Source: Bacteroidota bacterium
GTDB taxonomy: Bacteria > Bacteroidota > Bacteroidia > Bacteroidales > VadinHA17
DNA: 64,000 bases
Assembly: GCA_018262715.1 (NCBI GenBank)
Contig: JADFDS010000041.1
Location: forward strand, 85,928-149,927
Reading direction: 5' to 3'
In this document: piece by piece, positions 1-9,559 of the stretch
How the letters are laid out: each line of letters starts with the position of its first letter
Numbering within the stretch: position 1 is the stretch's first letter
The notes under the pieces: generated by a model
Database searches by the model: none
What the model saw: the letters and a program-made list of their open reading frames with translations, nothing else
Told to the model about the DNA's origin: nothing
Made by a program: the position numbers and the translations under genes

Positions 1-380
1 GGCATGATATCCTTCTCGGCCGAGATGAGGTTAATGGTTACAAACACTTCCGCATGATAGTCGTCGGGGAACAGCGGACGCAGCGCCCTGTCAACCAGTC
101 GTGAGATCAGAATCTCATTGTCTCCGGGCCTTGCCTCTCTCTTGAGGAAGCCTCCGGGAAAGCGGCCCGATGCCGCATACTTTTCCTTGTACTCAACGGA
201 CAGCGGCATGAAGTCTGTGTCTTCCTTAGCATCCTTGGCTGCAACGACGGTTGCCAGAAGCATGGTCTTACCCATCCTTACAACCACAGCGCCGTCAGCC
301 TGCTTGGCCAGCTTGCCCGTTTCAATTACTATTGACCGGCCATCGCCAAGGTCAATACTTTTTTCGATTAACTTATACAT
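1..380 (-). CDS. pnp: Polynucleotide phosphorylase, N-terminal part (runs off the window)
   Basis: The minus strand opens with an ATG at 380 and stays open to the window edge, giving about 126 residues that begin [20 protein letters not shown]. This is the first RNase PH domain of polynucleotide phosphorylase, the phosphate-dependent 3'-5' exoribonuclease; [14 protein letters not shown] and [11 protein letters not shown] are the conserved substrate-site segments. The gene lies 90 bp downstream of rpsO on the same strand, the classical rpsO-pnp order, with a hairpin terminator in the gap. The C-terminal RNase PH, KH and S1 domains lie outside the window, so completeness cannot be judged. Confidence 0.95.
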   Translation of the reverse strand, partial: MYKLIEKSIDLGDGRSIVIETGKLAKQADGAVVVRMGKTMLLATVVAAKDAKEDTDFMPLSVEYKEKYAASGRFPGGFLKREARPGDNEILISRLVDRALRPLFPDDYHAEVFVTINLISAEKDIM

Positions 381-439
381 CTGAATTACTGATTATTACG
401 GGATAAATGATTATTCAGGCTCAGACCTCTCCGGGAATT

Positions 440-468
440 AAAAAAGGCAATCTGAAATTGCCTTTTTT
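440..468 (-). terminator. Hairpin terminator between rpsO and pnp
   Basis: An 11-bp perfect stem (AAAAAAGGCAA at 440-450 with TTGCCTTTTTT at 458-468) and a 7-nt loop lie 3 bp past the rpsO stop. On the minus strand the stem ends in a T run, as in an intrinsic terminator. It probably ends most rpsO transcripts with partial read-through to pnp; the element is nearly symmetric, so direction alone is not decisive. Confidence 0.75.
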
Positions 469-470
469 CC

Positions 471-740
471 TTACTTGCGGAGGTTCAGTGCCTTGATGAT
501 CTCACGATACCTGCTGATATCCTTGACTTTTAGATAATCGAGCAAATGCCTTCTTTTTCCGACCAGAGTGGTCAACGCCCTCTGTGTACTGAAATCCTTC
601 TTGTTCTTCTTCAGATGCTCGGTGAGATGCGAAATCCTGTAGGAGAAAAGAGCAATCTGACCCTCAGCACTACCAGTGTCCAACTCTGATGATCCGAATG
701 TCTTGAAAAATTCCTGTTTCTTCTCCGTGGTTAAATACAT
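471..740 (-). CDS. rpsO: 30S ribosomal protein S15
   Basis: The 89-residue product starts MYLTTEKKQEFFKTFG and contains the S15 signature DTGSAEGQIALFSYRISHLTEHLK followed by LVGKRRHLLDYL near the C terminus. S15 binds 16S rRNA early in assembly of the small-subunit platform. An upstream in-frame start would add 27 residues, but the family length is 88-90 and the strong promoter lies inside that extension, so the ATG at 740 was chosen. It is followed by a hairpin terminator and then pnp on the same strand. Confidence 0.96.
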   Translation of the reverse strand: MYLTTEKKQEFFKTFGSSELDTGSAEGQIALFSYRISHLTEHLKKNKKDFSTQRALTTLVGKRRHLLDYLKVKDISRYREIIKALNLRK

Positions 741-785
741 ATCCTTATCCAATAGATTGTTAATAATTTCTCCAATTTTGGAACG

Positions 786-818
786 CAAAGATACAACTCT
801 ATTTTGTAATAATTCAAA
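786..818 (-). promoter_or_regulatory. Bacteroidota-type promoter of rpsO
   Basis: On the minus strand a TTTG (-33 box, 818-815) is followed after 21 bp by TATCTTTG (793-786), matching the TAnnTTTG -7 consensus of the primary sigma factor of Bacteroidota. Transcription would begin about 40 bp upstream of the rpsO ATG, which supports the short start. Confidence 0.75.
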
Positions 819-968
819 CAATTTGAATAATTTTTTTGTATTTAACTCCGGACAGCCTCACCAGTGTGCGGGGGAGTGCAGCACTCACGGGCTTCTGTAT
901 AAAAGACGCAAATTTAATGCCGGGAGTTGCGCGTGCTAAAAAATATATTTTGTTGTGGCCGAAGCGTG

Positions 969-2291
969 TCAGGGCTCCAGGAACAGCGAGTCTGACCTCC
1001 TGATCTTCTGGCCCATAGCGATGAGCGATGACCCGATGGTGCAGTCAAGACACCTGTGATACCTGCATCTCAGGTTCCTCAGCTCCAGCAGAGCCTGTGA
1101 AGCGAAGGCCGACTCCGGCTTCAGTCCCGCCCGGGCGAAGTCGGTCACCACACTGTTCTCTTCCGGGGGCAGAGAGTCAAGGATCTCCACAGCCCTGTCA
1201 CACCACTCCTGCTGTTGCCTGACCTTGCCGTAGACGAATAACAACGGTGCAATGGCGTTGATGATGAGCAGGTCTACGGACTGTTTGCCGGCGCGGCCCG
1301 CCACCGGAGGCGCCTCGCGTCCGAACTGGTAGTGACTGTTCCAGTAAGATGAGGCGCTGACGCTCAGCAGTGCACGGAGGCTCTCCCGGTCACTGCAGCC
1401 AAGCACCCTCGAGAAGAGCCCGTCACTGTGGCTGAGCAGTGCCGCCAGCTGGGAGAGCCTGACAGTGGGGAAATTGGCGGGCCGCAGCCTGTGAAACTTC
1501 CAGAGCCATCCGTCAACGGGCTGAAGTGAGTACTTGGCGCGAAGCACCCGGTACTCCCTCGACAACAGGAGATAATAACCGTCGCTCACCGCCTCCCTGA
1601 AAAGAGCCCCGTCAAGCAACCCCGCAGTGCCATACAGCAAGGCCTCGACCTGCATGAGCTGGTCAGCGTGCTTTCTTATGATTTTAAGAGGAAGGCGGGC
1701 TGCCAGTATCTCAAAGGGATCAGTGTTTACCCTGAAACCGAAGTAGCGGGTGACCAGCCGGTAAAGAGTCTCTTCCCAGTCATTGCCGGTCTTTGCCAGA
1801 ATCTCCCTGATCTCGTCATGTTTCCTTTCGAGCCGTTCGACGGCAACGGACCACAGCCAGTGCTTGATCCTGAAACCGTCAGAAAATCCTATCAGTCCGC
1901 TGCATGGCAGGGGCGAAGGATTATTCATGAAATCGAGGTAGTTTTCCCACAAAACGGGATCGAAAACGGGGCGGGCTGTTATCAGCCTTCGGCCGGAAGC
2001 CGTATAGACGTCTGCATCCTCATTATATACAAGGTGCAGAATGACGTTGTCATAAGCGTGATCAGTGTGATGCCCGTGCCGGTACCAATCAGATGCATTT
2101 ACATGGATCTCGGTGTTCCCGGCCCATTCGGTACCGCCGATATTCAGCCTCGTGTTGAAAAAGTCAGGACCGGAATCACGGTTGTACTCTCCCGGGGTTA
2201 TTACCTCAATGGGGCCGGCTTCCCTGTCGCACAGGCTCCCGCCCTCAAAGAACAGGTTTTTCCACAGCCAGTGGAGGAACTCTTCTTTCAT
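969..2291 (-). CDS. DUF2851 family protein
   Basis: The start at 2291 gives 440 residues beginning MKEEFLHWLWKNLFF, typical of DUF2851, a conserved Bacteroidota family of unknown function. The segment with NRDSGPDFFNTRLNIGGTEW and GNTEIHVNASDWYRHGHHTD resembles the family's metal-site-like, His/Asp-rich N terminus. The C terminus has a CRYHRCLDCTIG cysteine motif. There is no signal peptide, so it is cytoplasmic. A start 20 codons upstream is possible but that extension is not family-like. The nearest genes, rpsO downstream on the same strand and a divergent OmpA-like gene, give no functional clue. Confidence 0.85.
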   Translation of the reverse strand: MKEEFLHWLWKNLFFEGGSLCDREAGPIEVITPGEYNRDSGPDFFNTRLNIGGTEWAGNTEIHVNASDWYRHGHHTDHAYDNVILHLVYNEDADVYTASGRRLITARPVFDPVLWENYLDFMNNPSPLPCSGLIGFSDGFRIKHWLWSVAVERLERKHDEIREILAKTGNDWEETLYRLVTRYFGFRVNTDPFEILAARLPLKIIRKHADQLMQVEALLYGTAGLLDGALFREAVSDGYYLLLSREYRVLRAKYSLQPVDGWLWKFHRLRPANFPTVRLSQLAALLSHSDGLFSRVLGCSDRESLRALLSVSASSYWNSHYQFGREAPPVAGRAGKQSVDLLIINAIAPLLFVYGKVRQQQEWCDRAVEILDSLPPEENSVVTDFARAGLKPESAFASQALLELRNLRCRYHRCLDCTIGSSLIAMGQKIRRSDSLFLEP

Positions 2292-2497
2292 GATAGGTAA
2301 TCTTAAGAAATGCAGCCTATCAAATTTAAGAACAATGTTCCAAAAGCGCAAAAAAAAGCTGCATTACGGGCAGCACCTGAATTATTTGACGAAGCAGTTT
2401 AAAAATGATGTGAATGAAATAACAACAACAGCAGGTTTTGCTATAATTTTACTATTCCTTAAACCCCAAACCACAATTATTATAATTCCATACCAGT

Positions 2498-3814
2498 ATG
2501 AAGACACTTACTAAAGCCCTGGCTGTGCTGGTTCTATTCAGCATGGCCATCAATGCAGAAGCCCAGATTAAAGTAGACCTGAAGAAGAAACTCGAGCAGC
2601 AGGTCAACCGGCGTCTTAACCAGAAAGCTGACCAGGCCATTGACAAGGCTCTTGATACAGTTGAGGACAGTATCAGGGGTGATGTAAAGAAAGACGGCAA
2701 TGCAGGCGGCAACGCAACCGGTCAGAACAGCGGCAATGCCCAGCCGCAGGGCAAGTCGGGCCAGAACGCGGATGCACAGTCCGGCGGCCAGCAGGAGCCT
2801 GCCTTCCAGTCATATTCAAAGTATGATTTCATTCCCGGAGAGAAAGTAATCTTCTATGATGATTTCAGTCAGGATGCCGTGGGCGATTTCCCGGCATTGT
2901 GGAACACCAACGGCTCTGCCGAGGTGGTGACCACAAATCTCTTTCCGGGGAAATGGATGAGGTTCGTCATGAACCAGTGCGTCTGGACGGATGAACTTCT
3001 CAAACTGCCTGAGAATTATACAATAGAATATGATGTGATTCCCCAGGGCGGGCTTGAAGGCGAGGGGATGTCAGGGTGGCACATGAAACTCATGCAGGCT
3101 AAGAATGCGAAGGCATGGGATGGCGGGACTCAACCCGGAAACGGCGGTTTCGAATTCAGGATTGAGTATTTTGGCAGGCCAAGCTACCACACATGGCTTT
3201 ACGGGCAGGAGTGCTCGGTTTCAAACCTGAGCGGTTATGTTGAAGGTGAACAGTACAAGCAGAAGATCAACAAGCTGTACCATATAGCAATTTGGGTTCA
3301 GAAGACAAGGATCAGGGTTTACCAGGATCAGAACAAGATTATTGACCTTCCGAGGGCATTCCCCGCCGGGTGCGTGAAGCCTGACAGGATCCGCTTTGAA
3401 TATGGCGCTGCGATGATTTCCAACATCCGCATCGCCGTAGGCGCCCCTGACATGCGCAACAAGCTTATCACCGAAGGCAAACTGGTCACTTACGGAATTT
3501 ACTTCGACGTCAACAAGGACGTTGTCAAGCCCGAATCATACGGAACCCTGAAGGAGATTGCAACAGTACTGCAGGAAAACCCGGATGTTAAGGTAAAGAT
3601 TGTGGGCCATACTGACTCAGACGGCGCCGATGCCTCCAATCTCGACCTTTCAAAGAGGCGCGGCGCCTCGGTGAAGAATGAGCTGGTGAAGAACTTCGGC
3701 ATAGAGGCCTCCCGCCTGGAGTCTGACGGCATGGGTGAGAGCCAGCCGGTGGCGCCGAATGACACCCCGGCCAACAAGGCACTCAACAGAAGGGTTGAAC
3801 TGATCAAACTGTAG
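2498..3814 (+). CDS. Secreted OmpA-domain protein with laminin-G/lectin-like middle
   Basis: The 438-residue product has a signal peptide ending near residue 22 (INAEA-Q), a charged helical stretch (about 24-60), a Gly/Asn/Gln-rich linker (65-95), a beta-rich middle region (about 105-305, starting GEKVIFYDDFSQ) that reads like a concanavalin/LamG-type fold, and a C-terminal OmpA domain (about 320-438) with VKIVGHTDSDG and LSKRRGASVKNELV. The OmpA domain should grip peptidoglycan from the periplasmic side while the middle domain may bind a ligand. It is first of four consecutive exported-protein genes on the plus strand. The middle-domain assignment is by general appearance only. Confidence 0.8.
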   Translation: MKTLTKALAVLVLFSMAINAEAQIKVDLKKKLEQQVNRRLNQKADQAIDKALDTVEDSIRGDVKKDGNAGGNATGQNSGNAQPQGKSGQNADAQSGGQQEPAFQSYSKYDFIPGEKVIFYDDFSQDAVGDFPALWNTNGSAEVVTTNLFPGKWMRFVMNQCVWTDELLKLPENYTIEYDVIPQGGLEGEGMSGWHMKLMQAKNAKAWDGGTQPGNGGFEFRIEYFGRPSYHTWLYGQECSVSNLSGYVEGEQYKQKINKLYHIAIWVQKTRIRVYQDQNKIIDLPRAFPAGCVKPDRIRFEYGAAMISNIRIAVGAPDMRNKLITEGKLVTYGIYFDVNKDVVKPESYGTLKEIATVLQENPDVKVKIVGHTDSDGADASNLDLSKRRGASVKNELVKNFGIEASRLESDGMGESQPVAPNDTPANKALNRRVELIKL

Positions 3815-3869
3815 AAATAATTTCCCTGAACTTTATCATTCCGGACAAATAATTAATAACTGCAAGCAG

Positions 3870-4865
3870 ATGAAACGGATACTGTTGATATTAGTGGCAG
3901 CCGGTATTGTTCTTACCGGAGCCGCACAGACGCGGACACAGGAATATATGAAGAAGATACCAGCCCTCCCGAAGGATTCATGCAATGCGACAAGGTCATC
4001 GGTTGAAGGCTTTGTCAGCCAGGTCTCGGCACTAAGGGACGAGCTCGTCACCGAGATCGAAGGGATAAGGGAAGCGGTTGACTCGCACATGGAATCAAAT
4101 GCCGATGTGGCAGAGGCAAATGCCATGAAGCAGATGGCACAGATGTACGGCATGTCACAGGCTGACATCAACAAGTTGAAAAATGCAAAGGACATGTCAG
4201 ACGCTGACAAACAGGCCCTTGCAAACAAGATGGTGATGCAGCAGGCCAACATGAGTATGGATGAGGCAAAGAACCTCTCGAAAATGAGCGAGGCAGGAAG
4301 GAAGGCATATGCCGAGGCGTATGCGGTTGAAGCAATGGCAACTGCACAGAATGATCCGAACCAGGAAGCCAAAAGCAACAATGCAAAGAACATGTACCAG
4401 AGCGGTGTTGCCCAGCAGGCTGCGATCTCAAAAATCAATGAGATAACCACCCGGATCGCAGCCCTCTACAGCCCCATTGAAAAAGACCCTGAAAGGCAGA
4501 AGATGCTTGACCGGATGAAAGCCTGGAACAACCAGCTGACTTCCATGATGGGAATAGTCAGTGACGGTGAGGCTCGCATAATGGACTCACTCAGCCTGAG
4601 AATACAGAATGAGCAGATAGCTTACTGTAACAAATACACTCCCCAATACAGGGCTGCTCTGCGAAAACATCTTCAGACAGTGAAGGCATCGATGCCTGAC
4701 TACAAGAAATTCGGAGACATAAACGCGGAGACAACCAAAATCCAGACCGGAATTGACATGCCGGAAGAGGGGAAAGAACTTGCCTCCCTGGAAGCAATAG
4801 CCGATTACCTCAGGGCATTGGAGGAGGTTTACAGGTACAAGCTGTACTATTCTGATGAATACTGA
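3870..4865 (+). CDS. Exported helical protein of unknown function
   Basis: The 331-residue product begins with a clear signal peptide (MKRILLILVAAGIVLTGAAQ) and is then almost entirely predicted helical, rich in Met, Ala, Gln and Lys, with heptad-like segments (about 40-190) that suggest coiled coils. The C terminus is tyrosine-rich (EEVYRYKLYYSDEY). No domain is recognised. It lies 55 bp after the OmpA-domain gene and 53 bp before a TPR gene, so it is probably cotranscribed. A role as a periplasmic partner of the OmpA-domain protein would fit, but this is inference from position only. Confidence 0.7.
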   Translation: MKRILLILVAAGIVLTGAAQTRTQEYMKKIPALPKDSCNATRSSVEGFVSQVSALRDELVTEIEGIREAVDSHMESNADVAEANAMKQMAQMYGMSQADINKLKNAKDMSDADKQALANKMVMQQANMSMDEAKNLSKMSEAGRKAYAEAYAVEAMATAQNDPNQEAKSNNAKNMYQSGVAQQAAISKINEITTRIAALYSPIEKDPERQKMLDRMKAWNNQLTSMMGIVSDGEARIMDSLSLRIQNEQIAYCNKYTPQYRAALRKHLQTVKASMPDYKKFGDINAETTKIQTGIDMPEEGKELASLEAIADYLRALEEVYRYKLYYSDEY

Positions 4866-4918
4866 TTATCCTTCTGACAGAGGTTCCGTACTGTACATAT
4901 TAATTAATATTTGATTGC

Positions 4919-7027
4919 ATGAGACACATACTTGTGTTACTGATGCTGTCTGTATCCCTTCTGATGAGCGGACAGACAGGCCAGTCTACGGATCAGATCA
5001 GGCAGCGGATGGCTGAGATCAGGAGAACCACCAACTGGGATGACCCTGCCGCAGCGGCGAAAGCCAATGCCGAGATAAAAAAACTGGCAGCACAGATGGG
5101 CGGTGGACAACCCCCTGTGAGTTTCGGCAGCGGACAGGCCGGAAAGGCGGAACCAGCCACGCCGGAAACAATCGCCGTAAAGTCGTCCGATGTCACAACC
5201 GGAAATATAGCAGCAATCGCACAGCGGTTTTACTCCAGGTCATACAAAACACTGGATGCGGCCGGTAAAACACAGTTCGACCAGCATTTCAGGGAAGCGG
5301 CTGCTGATGACTTCACATTCCGGTCAGTAAGGAAGCTCTCCGGCATCGGCGGAGTGCTCATCAGCATGGGTGATGACCATAACCTCGCATGCGTGTATCT
5401 TGCAGCAGCCGTCAAAGCCATGCCTGATGACACACTGAGTGTGAATAACTTCGGGGCATATCTCAGAATCATTGACTCAGTAAAAGCTTCCATTCCGGTA
5501 CTTCTGTATGCAGACAAACTGTACGGAGAAAGTCCGATTGTGCTGACACAGCTTGGCTGCAGCTACCTGGAACTCGGTCATGAGAAGGAAGCCGAGAGCT
5601 ATCTTAAGGAAGCCCTGGAGTATAATCCCGGTTTTGGTCAGGCCCATACGGCTCTCTGTGAGCTGTATATCAGGCAGGGCAGGCTGGAGGATGCGCTTGT
5701 TGAGTTGTTTGCAGGAGTAAAAGGGATGGGGGCCTCCTATGCAAGAGCATCAGGCAACTACGCCTACCTGCAGCAGCAGGCTGAAAAAGCAGGTGAAAAC
5801 GGCAACCAGAGCGCCAAGGAAGCATTCTGGGACGAGACCAGGAACCAGATCAGTCCCGATGATGCCCTCGCACCCCTGGTGCCATCTGTTGATCGCCTTA
5901 AAATGCCATCCTTTCCAACTTGCCAGAAGATAACCGACTGGATGGAGGGAGGAGGATACGGGACTTCCGTACAGACTTACAACAGGATGCACAGTTTGCT
6001 CATGAAGTTTTCCGAAGAGTTACTTCAGGTCCATAAGGAATTGCCGGAGTTGCCTCCCAATGCCGTACTTCGTGATTATCCCAATGAAAGATTCGCCCTT
6101 GACTGCATAACAGAGTATTTCTTCAGGGAGTCGGAGGAAGAGGCACATGACTTCAACGATGCATATGATGCAATAATGGACGAAGTCAATGCTGAGGCAG
6201 AAGCCTATCTTCAGAACAAGGAGACGTACACAAAGGAGTACGTGCGTTGCGCTGAGGGGTGCGGTGGCGACGGCTACTGTATTGAGGAGTGTCACCGGGT
6301 ATATTGCACGAAGGAATGTCCTGCAGCCAATATCTATAATAAAAGTCTGCAGGGGCACTGGGAAGATTACCTGTACCAGTTCAATGAAACTGTCGACAGG
6401 CAGAAGGAGATACTGAATGACCTGTATGAATTTTCAGCCCGGTGGTTCTCGAAGATTGAAAGTCCTTACTGGAGTAAGATTTATGCCTATGAAATACAAC
6501 GGGTTGCCCTTTCGGCGATCATGAATGTCTACTCGGCACACGCCAGACCCTTCCAGTGGCCTGCGCATAATGACTGCGGCACCGACTGCTCCGCGTATGC
6601 CAATCCTGCACCGCCCCCTCCGGAAGATGCGGAGGAAAAGGAACCCAAAGGGAATGAATGCCCTGAAGATAAAAAGCTCAATATCGGCCTGGGGATATGC
6701 AGTATCGCACTTGATTGTGAGAGTGCGGAATTCGGTTGTTCGGCAGGTGCCGCTGTTTCAATAAAAAGAAATTTCAAAAATAAGAGCACCTCCACTTTTC
6801 TTGGTGTCGGCGCAGAGGCAGGGCTGGGATTTGCACACGCTGAGGCAAATGCCGGGGTTACTATGACCAGGCATGACAACGGAGACCTGGATGTGGGCGT
6901 AAAGGCGGAGCTAACCGGAACTGTCGGCGTGGGCCCCGGATCAACAGGCAAAAACTATGAAATGAATGTAACCGTGATGGAAGGTCTGAAAACTGAAACC
7001 AAGGACGTGATAGGCATTGGTTTTTAA
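4919..7027 (+). CDS. Exported TPR protein with a cysteine-rich segment
   Basis: The 702-residue product has a signal peptide (MRHILVLLMLSVSLLMSGQT). TPR-like repeats run from about 130 to 270 (for example LTQLGCSYLELGHEKEAESY and AHTALCELYIRQGRLEDAL). A compact cluster of eight cysteines lies at about 442-470, followed by CGTDC and a Pro/Glu-rich linker near 545-575. The C terminus (about 590-700) is Gly/Ala-rich with alternating small and aromatic residues, like beta strands. TPRs imply protein-protein contacts in the periplasm. It sits in the middle of a four-gene exported cluster. The full protein matches nothing I recognise. Confidence 0.75.
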   Translation: MRHILVLLMLSVSLLMSGQTGQSTDQIRQRMAEIRRTTNWDDPAAAAKANAEIKKLAAQMGGGQPPVSFGSGQAGKAEPATPETIAVKSSDVTTGNIAAIAQRFYSRSYKTLDAAGKTQFDQHFREAAADDFTFRSVRKLSGIGGVLISMGDDHNLACVYLAAAVKAMPDDTLSVNNFGAYLRIIDSVKASIPVLLYADKLYGESPIVLTQLGCSYLELGHEKEAESYLKEALEYNPGFGQAHTALCELYIRQGRLEDALVELFAGVKGMGASYARASGNYAYLQQQAEKAGENGNQSAKEAFWDETRNQISPDDALAPLVPSVDRLKMPSFPTCQKITDWMEGGGYGTSVQTYNRMHSLLMKFSEELLQVHKELPELPPNAVLRDYPNERFALDCITEYFFRESEEEAHDFNDAYDAIMDEVNAEAEAYLQNKETYTKEYVRCAEGCGGDGYCIEECHRVYCTKECPAANIYNKSLQGHWEDYLYQFNETVDRQKEILNDLYEFSARWFSKIESPYWSKIYAYEIQRVALSAIMNVYSAHARPFQWPAHNDCGTDCSAYANPAPPPPEDAEEKEPKGNECPEDKKLNIGLGICSIALDCESAEFGCSAGAAVSIKRNFKNKSTSTFLGVGAEAGLGFAHAEANAGVTMTRHDNGDLDVGVKAELTGTVGVGPGSTGKNYEMNVTVMEGLKTETKDVIGIGF

Positions 7028-7077
7028 TCATTAAATATTCCCGGACTCAGGGATTTACACAAACGACAAGCGCTATA

Positions 7078-8064
7078 ATGAAAAAGACACTTTTCTGCAT
7101 GCTCATGCTTGCAGCGGCTTTGAGTTCCCCCGCACAGGATAATGCCTCGCTTGCTGACAGGCCGGGCACCTTCGAGATACTCAGCCGCACTGACTACGCC
7201 TGGCACGAATGCGGATTCACACAGGCTGACATGACCGCCAACCTCGAAAGAATCAAGGATGTAATTGAGGTGGTCAGGCAGAATCCTGTTCTCAGTGATA
7301 TCAAAGGCTTTGCCGCCCGGGCAAGGCTCCATACCATGTCAATGACCTGTAAACGGGAGGTGTGGTATGGTGTGCCGGTAAGAGTCGCCTTTGAAATATG
7401 TACTTTCTTTTACAATAAGGAAGGCAAGGTGGTCTACAATACAATGGAGCCTCCGTCGTGGTCACTCTGCACCAACGACTTTATTCCGGGCTGGTCTGAT
7501 ATTTTCGACATCAAATATTCCTACTTCACTGTTCCGTTGAGGAAGAAAACCGTGGAGCCCGGCATAGATGTCTATGACGGAGAATGCTGGGTCCTCTTTA
7601 ACCCTGACCGTCCTCCCTACTGGATCCCGGTAACTGTGGAAGAGGCTTTCAGGGCAGCAAGAGAGTTCTCCGCGAAAGAGACAAATGAGGTCGCTGCAGC
7701 ATACAACAGGCAGTTTCTTGACCAGGAATGGGCAGCAATACCGGAGGAGGACCGGCAGAAACCGGCATATTTCGGCGGCGGGCTGGCACGGGTATCAGCT
7801 TCGCCCGGCTATGGCGGGCAGGACAGCATATTCCCGCAGATCATGAAGGTGAATCCTGCTTACCCTGACCGGACCCTTCCCCATTCGGCAATACAGTTCA
7901 TGTGGTTCAGGTCGGTTCAGAACAAGCAGTACATGAAGAAACAACTCGATGAATGCAGGGAATATCTCAAAAAGGAACGGACAAGCGGATGTGACCTGAC
8001 ACGCTTTGAACTGTCATTCGGGATGACTGACATCCGGAACCTTGCGGAGGAAATAGGCAGATGA
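7078..8064 (+). CDS. Exported protein of unknown function
   Basis: The 328-residue product has a signal peptide ending near residue 20 (AAALSSPAQ-D). The mature part is mixed alpha/beta, aromatic-rich (EPPSWSLCTNDFIPGWSDIF, FNPDRPPYWIPVTVEEAF) and has no recognised motif. It is the last of the four-gene exported cluster, 50 bp after the TPR gene, and is followed by a 136-bp gap before an unrelated MFS gene. A function cannot be assigned; co-location with the OmpA-domain and TPR proteins suggests one envelope-associated assembly. Confidence 0.7.
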   Translation: MKKTLFCMLMLAAALSSPAQDNASLADRPGTFEILSRTDYAWHECGFTQADMTANLERIKDVIEVVRQNPVLSDIKGFAARARLHTMSMTCKREVWYGVPVRVAFEICTFFYNKEGKVVYNTMEPPSWSLCTNDFIPGWSDIFDIKYSYFTVPLRKKTVEPGIDVYDGECWVLFNPDRPPYWIPVTVEEAFRAAREFSAKETNEVAAAYNRQFLDQEWAAIPEEDRQKPAYFGGGLARVSASPGYGGQDSIFPQIMKVNPAYPDRTLPHSAIQFMWFRSVQNKQYMKKQLDECREYLKKERTSGCDLTRFELSFGMTDIRNLAEEIGR

Positions 8065-8200
8065 GGTAATTGTCGGTTCTGCAGGTACGAAATCTTGATC
8101 TCAGCAAATCAGGATCAGAAATTTCTCAAGTCAGAAATATTGATCAACTTTGCATCCCGGACCATTGTTTTATTAGTCACAATTATTCACGGGGGTCAAT

Positions 8201-9421
8201 ATGTCGTCTGACTGGAAGAAAGTTTTCGCAATAATTTTTTCCGGGCAACTGGTCTCAACGCTGAGCAGCTATGTGGTGGGTTATGCCGTTATCTTCTGGC
8301 TCAGTGTTGAAACCCGTTCTGCCGAGGTGCTGGCCTATGCCACCATCGCTTCCCTCCTGCCTCAGATGGTTCTCGGCCTGTTCACCGGCGTGTTTATCGA
8401 CCGGTGGAACCGCAAGCGGACAATGATCTTTGCCGACCTGTTCATTGCACTCTGCACGCTGGTATTGGCATCACTCTTCTGGATTGCTGAGCCGAAAGTT
8501 TTCTACGTTTATCTCCTTCTGATGATTCGTTCGGCAGGGATGGCTTTCCATGTCCCGGCAATGCAGGCTTCTGTACCACTGCTGGCGCCGCAGGACAAGC
8601 TGATGAAGATAGCCGGGATAAATAATATGATTCACTCCGTAAGCACCATAGCCAGTCCTGCCCTGGCGGCGCTGCTCATCAGCCTGTTCAAGCTGCAGTG
8701 GATACTGCTGATCGATGTGGCAGGAGCCGTCATTGCCGTGGCAACCCTGCTGATGGTCCATATTCCCGATCCTGAAAAGCTTGAGGAGGTTAAACCGCAT
8801 CTCTGGAGGGAACTGCTTGAGGGATTTAAGGAGATTTACAGCAAGCCGGGGTTACTGTGGCTGTTCATCCTGGCGCTTACTGCCATGTTCTTCATCATGC
8901 CGGTGGCAGCCCTCTTTCCCCTTATGACCCTGGAACACTTCAGCGGAACGACGTACATGATGAGCATAGTTGAGATAGCATGGGGAATAGGAATGCTTAT
9001 CGGCGGAGCCATTATCGGATACAAGCGGCTGAACAACTACAAGGTGGTGCTTATAAACCTGACCTACCTTGCCCTTGGGCTCACCTTTGTGTTTTCGGGA
9101 ATCCTGCCGCCGACAGGTTTCGCATGGTTCGCCGGAGTGACTGCAATAGGTGGCATTTCCATGACTCTGTATTCAGGTTCATTCACAGTAATAGTGCAGA
9201 CTATGGTTGAACCGGCAGCGCTGGGGAGGGTATTTTCGCTTTACGGGAGCATAACCCTTCTTCCTTCAATGATAGGTCTTCTGGCCACCGGATTCATAGC
9301 TGATTCAATCGGTATCGCAAACGCGTTCATTATCTCGGGCACCGGCATTGCCCTGATGGGGATCTCTGCATTCATGATTCCGCCGATACGGCAGATGGTA
9401 AGGTCAGAGATGAAGCCATAA
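8201..9421 (+). CDS. MFS transporter, exporter type (MFS_3/EntS-like)
   Basis: The 406-residue integral membrane protein has 10-12 hydrophobic helices, the first at about 8-35. The loop after the second helix carries FIDRWNRKRTMIFADL, the variant of the MFS motif A (D-R-x-x-R-K) seen in drug and siderophore exporters of the MFS_3 group. It likely extrudes a small molecule by proton antiport; the substrate is not evident. A GGGGG run 7 bp upstream of ATG 8201 could act as a ribosome site, unusual in this phylum. It is convergent with pyrF across a repeat-filled gap. Confidence 0.85.
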   Translation: MSSDWKKVFAIIFSGQLVSTLSSYVVGYAVIFWLSVETRSAEVLAYATIASLLPQMVLGLFTGVFIDRWNRKRTMIFADLFIALCTLVLASLFWIAEPKVFYVYLLLMIRSAGMAFHVPAMQASVPLLAPQDKLMKIAGINNMIHSVSTIASPALAALLISLFKLQWILLIDVAGAVIAVATLLMVHIPDPEKLEEVKPHLWRELLEGFKEIYSKPGLLWLFILALTAMFFIMPVAALFPLMTLEHFSGTTYMMSIVEIAWGIGMLIGGAIIGYKRLNNYKVVLINLTYLALGLTFVFSGILPPTGFAWFAGVTAIGGISMTLYSGSFTVIVQTMVEPAALGRVFSLYGSITLLPSMIGLLATGFIADSIGIANAFIISGTGIALMGISAFMIPPIRQMVRSEMKP

Positions 9422-9559
9422 GGAGTTGCGAATTGCGAATTGCGAATTGCGATGTGCGAATTGGAAACGGCGATGTGCGATGTGCGAATTGCGATTCTGC
9501 GATTAATACAGCACATCGCAAATCGCAAATCTCAAATCTCAAATCTCAAATCTTAAATC
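9422..9559. repeat. Degenerate ATTGCGA/ATTTGAG repeat array, inverted halves
   Basis: The left part (9425-9506) repeats units such as GCGAATT and GCGATGT. The right part (9511-9559) carries the opposite orientation (CGCAAAT, CTCAAAT). The two arms can pair into a long imperfect hairpin in the gap between convergent MFS and pyrF genes, and so may act as a two-way terminator. The array runs into the pyrF stop region. Three related arrays are at 11508, 47505 and 49623. Confidence 0.85.

Noticed and set aside
1668..2300. 210-codon plus-strand frame over the DUF2851 gene
   Set aside because: Antisense shadow of a well-conserved minus-strand gene, with no family likeness.
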